The notes under the pieces were generated by a model. The model worked only from the letters and a program-made list of their open reading frames with translations. It was not told where the DNA came from and searched no databases. Shown in pieces: positions 1-5,304 of a stretch of DNA of 5,304 bases; positions within the stretch are counted from its first letter, which is position 1; each line of letters opens with the position of its first letter. Position numbers and translations under genes: made by a program. The stretch is from SAR324 cluster bacterium. GTDB lineage: Bacteria; Bdellovibrionota; UBA2361; JAAZON01. Where the stretch lies: positions 1 to 5,304 of the forward strand of contig JAAZON010000314.1 in assembly GCA_012797725.1 (NCBI GenBank). Reading direction: 5' to 3'.

Positions 1-932
1 ACCACTTTGCTCATTAACACAACATGGCCAAGCAAAGCCCCCCACCAACTCAACTCATGAGGCTTCCAAAACGGAAGATTCCACCCACCAAGAAAAACTA
101 TGCTAAGCACCAAGGCAAACAGGACAATCTCAGTAAATTCAGCAAGCCAAAAAAGCAGAAACTTCATGCCAGAATATTCAGTAAAGTACCCAGCAACAAG
201 CTCTGACTCACTCTCTGGAAGATCGAAAGGAACTCGCTTTGTCTCTGCCATCCCTGCGACACAGAAGGTGATAAACGCGACAGGCTGCAGGAAAACTCCC
301 CAAATATGTTCTTGGTTTTCCACCATTACATACAAATCAGTTGTCCCATAAAGCAAAATAGCAGAAAGCAGGGATAGGCCTAAAGCCAGCTCATAAGAAA
401 TCATCTGAGCAGACGCCCTAAGTGATCCCAATAGGGAAAACTTGTTATTTCCAGTCCATCCCGCAAGTATCACTCCAAATATCGCGACACTGCCCATTCC
501 AAGGAGAAAAATAATACCTCCATCTATGTCTGCAATCCTAGCTTGAATGTGTATCCCCAAAATCTCGAAATCAGGCGCTAGCGGAACAACAGAGAAGGCA
601 AGAAGCACGGGGCAAAGAGAAATGAAAGGCGCCAGAGAATGCATGAAATTAGAAGTGCCCTCTGGCACAAAGTCCTCCTTGAAAATTGCCTTCACCGAAT
701 CACAGAACAAGGTGTTAATAAAGCCAAGAACGCCAAGAACGCGAATAAATGGCGCAATAATCTTAAGGAGTAGGTTCTCTGGCTTATAGAAGGCCCCTGC
801 CCTGTTAGCTCCTATTCGATCCTGCAAAAGAGCTGAGGCTTTCCGTTCAATCCACGTCACAAGCGAAGCCATTCCAAGTGCGATATTTAGCACAAAAACA
901 ATCTTTATGAGCAGCACTAGATTATTTGACAT
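1..932 (-). CDS. nuoH: NADH-quinone oxidoreductase subunit H (NuoH), 3' end cut by window edge
   Basis: NuoH is the membrane subunit that joins the peripheral arm of complex I to the proton-pumping arm and forms the quinone tunnel with NuoD and NuoB. I translated the frame by hand: 310 residues are visible, with no stop before the left edge, so about 50 C-terminal residues are probably missing. Family motifs are clear: WIERK (27-31), QDRIGANR (37-44), KEDFVP (85-90), AGWTGNNKFSLLG (157-169), RASAQMISYE (172-181) and PFDLPESESELVAGY (235-249), followed by TEYSGMKF (251-258). The acidic residues known in E. coli as E36, E157, D213, E216, E220 and E228 correspond to E29, E181, D237, E240, E244 and E252, so the coupling path is intact. 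Hydrophobic segments lie near 5-28, 97-118, 139-160, 175-195, 211-229, 258-283 and from 297 on. Against E. coli there are about 22 extra residues between GANR and KED and about 9 in the loop before residue 139. The ATG start overlaps the end of nuoG by 11 bp and has a good ribosome binding site. Confidence 0.96.
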   Translation of the reverse strand, partial: MSNNLVLLIKIVFVLNIALGMASLVTWIERKASALLQDRIGANRAGAFYKPENLLLKIIAPFIRVLGVLGFINTLFCDSVKAIFKEDFVPEGTSNFMHSLAPFISLCPVLLAFSVVPLAPDFEILGIHIQARIADIDGGIIFLLGMGSVAIFGVILAGWTGNNKFSLLGSLRASAQMISYELALGLSLLSAILLYGTTDLYVMVENQEHIWGVFLQPVAFITFCVAGMAETKRVPFDLPESESELVAGYFTEYSGMKFLLFWLAEFTEIVLFALVLSIVFLGGWNLPFWKPHELSWWGALLGHVVLMSKV

Positions 933-2511
933 TGAGCTGCACCCCTCCAGCTTTGATGCCGGCAATAGTAAGGCTCCCAAGTCTTCTCTCCATTTCCAGA
1001 TACCATAGTGTTAAATCCCGGTCAGAAATCGCCTCGCTTATGCTGTCACCGCATATTTTTGCCAACATATTAATGAGCTTCCAATGAGGGTGCGTGCCAT
1101 CAGGATTTGGAACCACAGCGTTTAAATATTGCAGACGGTCTTTGGAATTAATCATTAGACCCGACTTTTCAAGAATACTTCTTGCGGGAAACAATGCCTT
1201 CAAAGCCTTGGAGAAATCTGATTCTAGATTCGTCAGAAAACCAATACTGTAGTCAGCGCGAGACATACCTTGAAGTACACTTTCATCCACATCAGTGCTG
1301 AATATACCTCGATCACCTATTATTAGAATGTTCTTAAATACTCCTTTTCGAAGTTTGTCCAGCGATTCCAAGTATTGTTTCTCAAGATCCCCCTTGACAA
1401 TCCCGACGAATTCAGCCCCTCTGAAATTTGCTGCACAATCAGGGCTCATTAGCAGAGATTGAACTTCATCAAGTTCTCGGCTTCTATATCCAAGGACCAA
1501 ATTGAAATGCCCCTTATGATAGCGTGTGAGAAAACGGCGAAGTATTTCATATTCTTCCAGCGTTAAATCCGGAGATACAAAAATACCTGTGTAACCATTA
1601 AGCATTCCCTTGATTGCTAAAAGACCTTCTTCGACTTCTGTAGTTCTGGCGTTAATTAATGCTTTTAATATTCTTTGTTTTGGCAAAATACGACCAAAAC
1701 CATAACGGCCTTCATCACAAAGCCATTCTTTATTAACATCTTCATTAAAGCGTGCCTTGACACCAACAACTTGTCCCTCCCTTTCCGCCACTTTTACGTT
1801 GCATCCAGTTGAACAGCCGGGACATATGGAGTCGGTCTGATTTGTGAACCAAATCCTTGTATTGAAACGCCAATCACGATGGGTCAAAGCTCCAACTGGA
1901 CAAAGATCCACAACTGTACCTGATAGTGGATTGTCTAAAACTTTTCCAGGATTCACAGCTATTACAGAGCGATCCCCCCGATTTATCATCCCAAGCTCAG
2001 AGGTTTTGGTTATCTCGTCACAAAAGCGGATGCATCTAGTACACATTATACATCGTTCACCATCGAGAATTACATGAGGCCCAAGCTCAATTCCCTTCAC
2101 TTTATGTTCTTTCTCTTCTTCAAAGCGACTCAAACGAGAACTGTATTGATAATAGTAGTCTTGAAGTTTGCAATGCCCTGCTTGATCGCAGATTGTGCAA
2201 TCCATGGGATGATTAACAAGGATAAACTCCAAGATTGCTGTTTGGGCTTCAGAAACTTCGTTGCTGCTATTGTGAGTGAAAACCTCCATCCCTTCTTGAG
2301 CCGTGGTATTGCAAGCAATCACTAACTTATCTTGCCCCTTCAACTTGACCTGACACATGCGACAATTGCCAGCAATCGATAGACATTTGTGATAACAATA
2401 GTGTGGGATCTCTATGCCTATACTAGCAGCAGCTTCAATGAGATTGGTCCCAGGCGGAACTCTGACTTCTCTTCCATCAATCTTCAATGTAAGCAGATTC
2501 GTCTCTCCCAT
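922..2511 (-). CDS. nuoG: NADH-quinone oxidoreductase subunit G (NuoG), compact form with N7 cluster
   Basis: NuoG is the large iron-sulfur subunit of the peripheral arm of complex I and carries electrons from NuoF towards NuoI/NuoB. The N-terminal ferredoxin-like domain (about 1-80) holds the 2Fe-2S cluster N1b through C39, C50, C53 and C67. The next domain has the His-ligated 4Fe-4S cluster N5 (H101, C105, C108, C114) and N4 (C154, C157, C160, C204, the last in DLCPVGAL). The CxxCxxxCx27C set C230, C233, C237, C265 is the N7 site, which sits off the main path in E. coli and Thermus. At 529 residues the protein is short: family members are usually about 680-900. The shortage falls after N7. 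Residues 311-320 resemble the start of the molybdopterin-oxidoreductase-like domain (SPDLTLEE) and about 441-485 resemble its later part (FPARSILEKSGLMINSKDRLQ), so the middle appears to be missing. The ATG directly follows the nuoF stop, and the 3' end overlaps nuoH, so the short length is not an assembly cut. C43 is an extra cysteine near N1b. Confidence 0.97.
   Translation of the reverse strand: MGETNLLTLKIDGREVRVPPGTNLIEAAASIGIEIPHYCYHKCLSIAGNCRMCQVKLKGQDKLVIACNTTAQEGMEVFTHNSSNEVSEAQTAILEFILVNHPMDCTICDQAGHCKLQDYYYQYSSRLSRFEEEKEHKVKGIELGPHVILDGERCIMCTRCIRFCDEITKTSELGMINRGDRSVIAVNPGKVLDNPLSGTVVDLCPVGALTHRDWRFNTRIWFTNQTDSICPGCSTGCNVKVAEREGQVVGVKARFNEDVNKEWLCDEGRYGFGRILPKQRILKALINARTTEVEEGLLAIKGMLNGYTGIFVSPDLTLEEYEILRRFLTRYHKGHFNLVLGYRSRELDEVQSLLMSPDCAANFRGAEFVGIVKGDLEKQYLESLDKLRKGVFKNILIIGDRGIFSTDVDESVLQGMSRADYSIGFLTNLESDFSKALKALFPARSILEKSGLMINSKDRLQYLNAVVPNPDGTHPHWKLINMLAKICGDSISEAISDRDLTLWYLEMERRLGSLTIAGIKAGGVQLNVK
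942..948 (-). promoter_or_regulatory. Ribosome binding site of nuoH
   Basis: The minus strand reads GGAGGGG here, 9 bases upstream of the nuoH ATG (930-932). It lies inside the nuoG coding sequence (codons for residues around 521-524). It decides the nuoH start and implies that nuoH is translated by ribosomes finishing nuoG or reinitiating there. Confidence 0.75.
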
Positions 2512-3789
2512 TTAGTTAATCCTATCTCGGAAAATATCTTCTCTTTCCCTTGTACCAAAATCTTCTGGAAATTTATTAATGTAACTTAAAATCGGGGTAA
2601 TCAATGCATCTCCAAAGGGACATATTGTATGGCCCCCAATTTGCGAGCAAATTGCTTTCATAAGGACCAAATCTTCTTCTTTTCCAGCTCCTCTTTTTAT
2701 CCTTTTAAGGATCTTCTCAAGCCAATGCCCCCCTTCTCTGCAAGGCGTACACTGGCCGCATGACTCGTGAGAATAAAAGTGAGCAAAGTTCAAGGCAGCA
2801 TCAAGCATGTTGACCGTTTCATCGAAAATCATCATGCCACCCGACCCTAGCATTGAGCCTGCTTCCTTTAATGATTCATAATCTAAAGTAAGTCCATTTA
2901 ATTCGTCTGCTCTCAATAGAGGAACGGAAGAACCTCCAGGAATTACAGCTTTAAGTCTATGATCATTCAACATGCCACCACATTCATCTTCAATGAATTG
3001 GGTCAAGGGATAGCCCATATCCACTTCATAAACACCAGGCTTTTTTATATGGCCTGATACGCTAATTAATTTAGTACCTTTTGATTTCTCAGTCCCAATG
3101 TTGGCAAAGGCCTTGCCACCATTTTGTAGAATCCAGGGAAGATTCGCTAAAGTCTCCACATTGTTTATCACTGTTGGTGAATTATAGAGACCAACAACGG
3201 CTGGAAATGGGGGTTTTGTGCGCGGCTGGCCCTTTTTCCCTTCAAGTGATTCGATAAGACCTGTCTCTTCACCACATATATATGCTCCAGCACCCCGATG
3301 TATAACGATATCCAGGTCGTAATTTGTGCCAAAGATCTTTTTCCCAAGGTAGCCCTTCGCGTAGCATTCATCCAGAGCTGCTTTTAGGCATATATAAGGA
3401 TAGGCATACTCCCCTCGAATATAGATGGCCGCCCAATGGCAGCCAAGAGCTACGGCCGCAATCATAGTACCTTCCAGACACAAATGAGGATCTCTCTCCA
3501 ATAGGACTCTGTCTTTGAATGTGCCAGGCTCACTTTCATCTGCATTGTTTATAAGGTAAACGGGTCGACCACTATTTCTTGGAACAAAGCTCCATTTCAT
3601 TCCTGTAGGAAAGCCAGCCCCCCCCCGTCCTCTAAGCCCAGAAATCTTAACTTCATCAACGATTTTTAGAGGATCCATGGAAAGGGCCTGTCTCATACTC
3701 TTGTAGCCTCCACGGCTCTCATATTTTGAGAGCGTGTGTTGATCCGGCTCATTGATGTTCTTTAATAGTATGCTAGCCCCTTTCCCCAC
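2512..3789 (-). CDS. nuoF: NADH-quinone oxidoreductase subunit F (NuoF), NADH- and FMN-binding subunit
   Basis: NuoF is the 51-kDa-type subunit at the tip of complex I: it binds NADH and FMN, accepts the hydride and passes electrons to 4Fe-4S cluster N3. At 425 residues it is close to the usual length (about 420-445). The FMN/NADH fold is marked by GLRGRGGAGFPTGMKW (51-66), NNADESEPGTFKDR (81-94) and the glycine-rich stretch at 166-191 containing CGEETGLIESLEGKKGQPR. The SLBB-type domain follows at about 240-320. Cluster N3 ligands are C344, C347 and C350 in SCGQCTPCREGG, plus C390 in HTICPFGDA. The start is GTG at 3787-3789: the N-terminus then begins just before the conserved EPDQHTL/ESRGGY region, and GGAG stands 5 bases upstream. 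The ATG at 3798-3800 is out of frame. It lies 10 bp after nuoE and abuts nuoG. A 9-base G run encodes part of the GRGGAG motif. The neighbouring NuoD and NuoH rule out a NAD-reducing hydrogenase or formate dehydrogenase homologue. Confidence 0.98.
   Translation of the reverse strand: MGKGASILLKNINEPDQHTLSKYESRGGYKSMRQALSMDPLKIVDEVKISGLRGRGGAGFPTGMKWSFVPRNSGRPVYLINNADESEPGTFKDRVLLERDPHLCLEGTMIAAVALGCHWAAIYIRGEYAYPYICLKAALDECYAKGYLGKKIFGTNYDLDIVIHRGAGAYICGEETGLIESLEGKKGQPRTKPPFPAVVGLYNSPTVINNVETLANLPWILQNGGKAFANIGTEKSKGTKLISVSGHIKKPGVYEVDMGYPLTQFIEDECGGMLNDHRLKAVIPGGSSVPLLRADELNGLTLDYESLKEAGSMLGSGGMMIFDETVNMLDAALNFAHFYSHESCGQCTPCREGGHWLEKILKRIKRGAGKEEDLVLMKAICSQIGGHTICPFGDALITPILSYINKFPEDFGTREREDIFRDRIN
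2520..2523 (-). promoter_or_regulatory. Ribosome binding site of nuoG
   Basis: The minus strand has AGGA 8 bases before the nuoG ATG, within the last codons of nuoF. It is a modest site. The nuoF stop codon TAA (2512-2514) and the nuoG ATG (2509-2511) are adjacent with no spacer, so translation of the two genes is probably coupled. Confidence 0.55.
3618..3626 (-). repeat. Nine-base G homopolymer inside nuoF
   Basis: The plus strand has nine consecutive C bases (nine G on the coding strand). They span the codons CGG-GGG-GGG-G.. for R55, G56, G57 and the first base of A58 in the FMN-binding GRGGAG motif. The reading frame is intact with nine bases, since both flanks give conserved NuoF sequence. 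A gain or loss of one base here would truncate NuoF. Confidence 0.9.
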
Positions 3790-3794
3790 TTGCT

Positions 3795-3798
3795 CTCC
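3795..3798 (-). promoter_or_regulatory. Ribosome binding site of nuoF
   Basis: GGAG on the minus strand, 5 bases upstream of the GTG at 3787-3789, lies in the 10-bp gap between the nuoE stop (3800-3802) and nuoF. It supports the non-ATG start of nuoF. Confidence 0.7.
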
Positions 3799-3799
3799 A

Positions 3800-4363
3800 T
3801 TACGCTATTTTTGATCTTGGGCAAACTTCTAACCCTTTTCCAAGTTTGTCATTCATTGTTGAGTAACTAAGATCTGGCTTGGCTGTTTCAATAGCTTGGA
3901 TAATTGACTCGAGTTTTTCTTCATTCAAATGTTCAAAATATGTGTCATTTATCTCACACACTGGTGCGCTTCCACAGGATCCTAAACATTCCACTTCTTC
4001 ATAACTAAACATGCCATCTGGACTTACTTCGCCTGCTTCAATCCCAAAACGTTTCTTTAGATATTCAATAATTCTCCTTGATCCCTTAAGTTGACACATC
4101 ATAGTTCTGCACACTTGTATATGATAGCGGCCCATCCGTCTCTTATAGTACATAGTATAAAAGGTAGAGACTTCCATTACATGAATTGGAGCAACATCAA
4201 GTCGCGTCGATACCCATTGAATGGCTTCATCACTAATAAACCCAAAGTGCTCTTGAGCAAGAAACAAAGCAGGCATTATAGCGGATCTGGAGTCTGGATA
4301 CTTTGATTTCAATTTCTCAAGTCTTTCTTCGAACTCTTTGGGTAATAAGATTTTAGCGGTCAC
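3800..4363 (-). CDS. nuoE: NADH-quinone oxidoreductase subunit E (NuoE), 2Fe-2S (N1a) subunit
   Basis: NuoE is the 24-kDa-type thioredoxin-like subunit that pairs with NuoF and holds the 2Fe-2S cluster N1a near the FMN. Counting from the GTG at 4361-4363 gives 187 residues. The helical N-terminal part contains the family pattern YPDSRSAIMPALFLAQEHFG (22-41) and the VMEVSTFYTMY region (62-72). N1a ligands are C85 and C90 (VCRTMMCQLKGS), C126 and C130 (ECLGSCGSAPVC). The frame can also open at a TTG (4373-4375) or a GTG (4367-4369), adding four or two residues. I prefer 4363 because GGGGGTGA, close to the GGAGGTGA complement of the 16S rRNA tail, then sits with a 5-base spacing, and because TTG has no ribosome binding site. 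This start overlaps the nuoD stop by 11 bp (23 bp with TTG). The tail after the last family helix (about 161-187) is poorly conserved and contains a lone cysteine. Confidence 0.95.
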   Translation of the reverse strand: MTAKILLPKEFEERLEKLKSKYPDSRSAIMPALFLAQEHFGFISDEAIQWVSTRLDVAPIHVMEVSTFYTMYYKRRMGRYHIQVCRTMMCQLKGSRRIIEYLKKRFGIEAGEVSPDGMFSYEEVECLGSCGSAPVCEINDTYFEHLNEEKLESIIQAIETAKPDLSYSTMNDKLGKGLEVCPRSKIA

Positions 4364-5303
4364 ACTCACCCCCAATCATGTTAATCATGCCAAAAGTTGG
4401 AATTATATCTGCAAGGTTTGCTCCCAACAGCATCTTTCTGAATGCTCCCATATGGATGAACGCCGGGGCTCTCACATGAACCTTGTATGGGCGTCCAGAG
4501 GCATCAGAAACAACATAAAATCCCAACTCTCCGTTCCCACCTTCTACAGCCATGTACACATCACCTTTAGGAGGATGTACCCCGAAAATAATCATCTCAA
4601 AATGATCGATCATCCCTTCAATTGATTTATAGGTCTCGGCTTTTGGTACCAAAATTATACGAGGATCCTCAACATTTATTGCTCCATCAGGCATATTTCT
4701 CACAGCCTGTTCACATATCCTCATTGACTGCTCAATTTCCTCAAAACGAACGAGGAAGCGATCATAATTATCTCCTTTGGTCCCGAGCGGGACTTCAAAG
4801 TCAAAATCCTCGTAAGAAGAATATGGATGCACTTTTCGCAGATCATAGTTTACGCCGGTGCTTCTTAGCATAGGGCCCGTTAGGCCAAAATCGATCGCTT
4901 CTTCTGGACTTATAGCTGCAACATCGCACATTCGATCCATAAAAATGCGATTACGAGTCAGTAATCTGTCACAATTAACAAGATGCTCCTGAACTCTTTT
5001 CAGGGCATCTAAAACCTTAGGTCCAAAATCAGGAGGAATATCATATCTCAATCCTCCTACACGGCAATATGAAATTGTGAGACGAGCTCCTGTCACCTCT
5101 TCCATTAGTTCCCAAAGATATTCCCTTGCCTGCATCATATAAAGCATGACAGTCATAGCGCCCAGTTCCATAGCAGACGCACCAAGACAAGTTAAATGAT
5201 CCCCAATTCTAGACATCTCAGAAAGCAGGACTCGTATGTATTCACAACGCTTTGGCACTTTAAGACCTAGTAGTTTTTCAATACTGAGACACCATCCCAC
5301 ATT
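4353..5303 (-). CDS. nuoD: NADH-quinone oxidoreductase subunit D (NuoD), 5' end cut by window edge
   Basis: NuoD is the 49-kDa-type subunit, related to the large subunit of NiFe hydrogenases, and builds the quinone-reduction cavity with NuoB next to cluster N2. The 316 visible residues are the C-terminal part; about 80-100 N-terminal residues, including the beta-hairpin with the quinone-site His, are off the right edge. The frame stays open to the edge: the codon before the GTG at 5298-5300 is AAT, giving NVGWCLSIEKLLG, which matches the internal family motif (N-x-G-Y-C-L-x-x-E-K-L-L-G), so that GTG is not a start. Other family signatures (numbered from that Asn) are EVTGARLTISYCRVGGLRYDIP (69-90, with the conserved quinone-site Asp at 88), ISPEEAIDFGLTGPMLR (131-147), VPLGTKGDNYDR (171-182), VHVRAPAF (275-282) and the terminal GECDR. 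At residue 308 an Asn replaces the Asp usually found in the SxD-x-V-x-GEVDR ending. Whether NuoC is fused upstream cannot be seen. Confidence 0.97.
   Translation of the reverse strand, partial: NVGWCLSIEKLLGLKVPKRCEYIRVLLSEMSRIGDHLTCLGASAMELGAMTVMLYMMQAREYLWELMEEVTGARLTISYCRVGGLRYDIPPDFGPKVLDALKRVQEHLVNCDRLLTRNRIFMDRMCDVAAISPEEAIDFGLTGPMLRSTGVNYDLRKVHPYSSYEDFDFEVPLGTKGDNYDRFLVRFEEIEQSMRICEQAVRNMPDGAINVEDPRIILVPKAETYKSIEGMIDHFEMIIFGVHPPKGDVYMAVEGGNGELGFYVVSDASGRPYKVHVRAPAFIHMGAFRKMLLGANLADIIPTFGMINMIGGECDR
4366..4373 (-). promoter_or_regulatory. Likely ribosome binding site that sets the nuoE start
   Basis: The minus strand reads GGGGGTGA, one mismatch from the GGAGGTGA complement of the 16S rRNA 3' tail, with five bases between the G run and the GTG at 4361-4363. 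It lies inside the last codons of nuoD (Gly-Gly-Glu). It would be consumed by a TTG start at 4375, so it argues for the shorter NuoE. This is inference from pairing alone. Confidence 0.5.
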
Positions 5304-5304
5304 A

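Noticed and set aside
24..789. Plus-strand open frames at 24-206, 100-351 and 547-789
   Set aside because: They are antisense to nuoH, whose minus-strand frame is open from 932 to the edge with clear family motifs. The plus-strand translations are of low complexity and show no domain.
922..2511. Frameshift or pseudogene explanation for the short NuoG
   Set aside because: The frame is uninterrupted from ATG to stop, late-domain motifs remain in frame, and nuoH begins within the final codons, so the gene appears intact and naturally short.
1844..2589. Plus-strand open frames at 1844-2077, 2074-2325 and 2389-2589, and a minus-strand frame at 2130-2318
   Set aside because: All lie within nuoG and the 3' end of nuoF in other frames. 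They carry no family motif or ribosome binding site, whereas the nuoG frame supplies every cluster ligand.
3168..3371. Minus-strand 67-codon frame inside nuoF
   Set aside because: Shifted-frame shadow of the glycine-rich NADH/FMN motif region of nuoF; no independent support.
2512..4363. NAD-reducing hydrogenase or NAD-dependent formate dehydrogenase module (HoxEFU or FdsGB type)
   Set aside because: NuoE/NuoF homologues occur there too, but here they are joined in one operon to a true NuoD (no NiFe ligand cysteines seen in the visible part, GECDR ending) and to the complex I membrane subunit NuoH.
4338..4873. Two adjoining open plus-strand frames (4338-4625 and 4622-4873) that look like a short overlapping gene pair
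   Set aside because: Both lie opposite nuoD and the start of nuoE, have no recognisable family pattern, and are explained by the strongly conserved minus-strand coding sequence.
1..5304. A novel defence, mobile or biosynthetic system
   Set aside because: The window is filled by five consecutive complex I genes with gaps of 10 bp or less. I saw no repeat array, integrase, transposase, inverted repeats or unassigned gene.

Overview
This window is one tightly packed, single-direction stretch of a respiratory complex I operon (proton-pumping NADH:quinone oxidoreductase, NDH-1). Everything supportable is on the minus strand. In transcription order, from high to low coordinates, the genes are nuoD (start lies beyond the right edge), nuoE, nuoF, nuoG and nuoH (end lies beyond the left edge). 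I saw no RNA gene, mobile element, CRISPR array, promoter or terminator. Both window edges fall inside genes, so the operon continues on both sides, presumably with nuoA-C upstream and nuoI-N downstream.

Layout: 4353-5303 nuoD (C-terminal 316 residues); 3800-4363 (or 4375) nuoE, overlapping nuoD; 2512-3789 nuoF, 10 bp after nuoE with a GTG start; 922-2511 nuoG, whose ATG directly follows the nuoF stop; 1-932 nuoH, whose ATG lies inside the last codons of nuoG (11 bp overlap). The longest non-coding stretch is 10 bp, which implies one transcript with translational coupling.

Together the products form the electron-input arm and its junction with the membrane. NuoF oxidises NADH through FMN and passes electrons to cluster N3. 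NuoE holds N1a. NuoG carries N1b, N4, N5 and the off-path N7. NuoD forms most of the quinone-reduction cavity, and NuoH is the membrane anchor that holds the quinone tunnel and the first part of the proton-coupling path. All expected cluster ligands are present, so the machine looks functional.

The organism is a respiring Gram-negative-type bacterium with modest GC (by eye somewhat below 50%). The compact NuoG and the enlarged first loop of NuoH suggest a lineage away from E. coli, perhaps deltaproteobacteria-like (Bdellovibrio/Myxococcus/SAR324-type groups). That placement is a low-confidence inference.

No undescribed multi-gene system is visible. The points that stand out are lineage-specific changes in a core enzyme: a NuoG that has lost the middle of its molybdopterin-oxidoreductase-like domain but kept N7, a roughly 22-residue insertion in NuoH at the quinone-entrance region, an Asp-to-Asn change near the C-terminus of NuoD, and a 9-base G tract in the FMN-site codons of nuoF.
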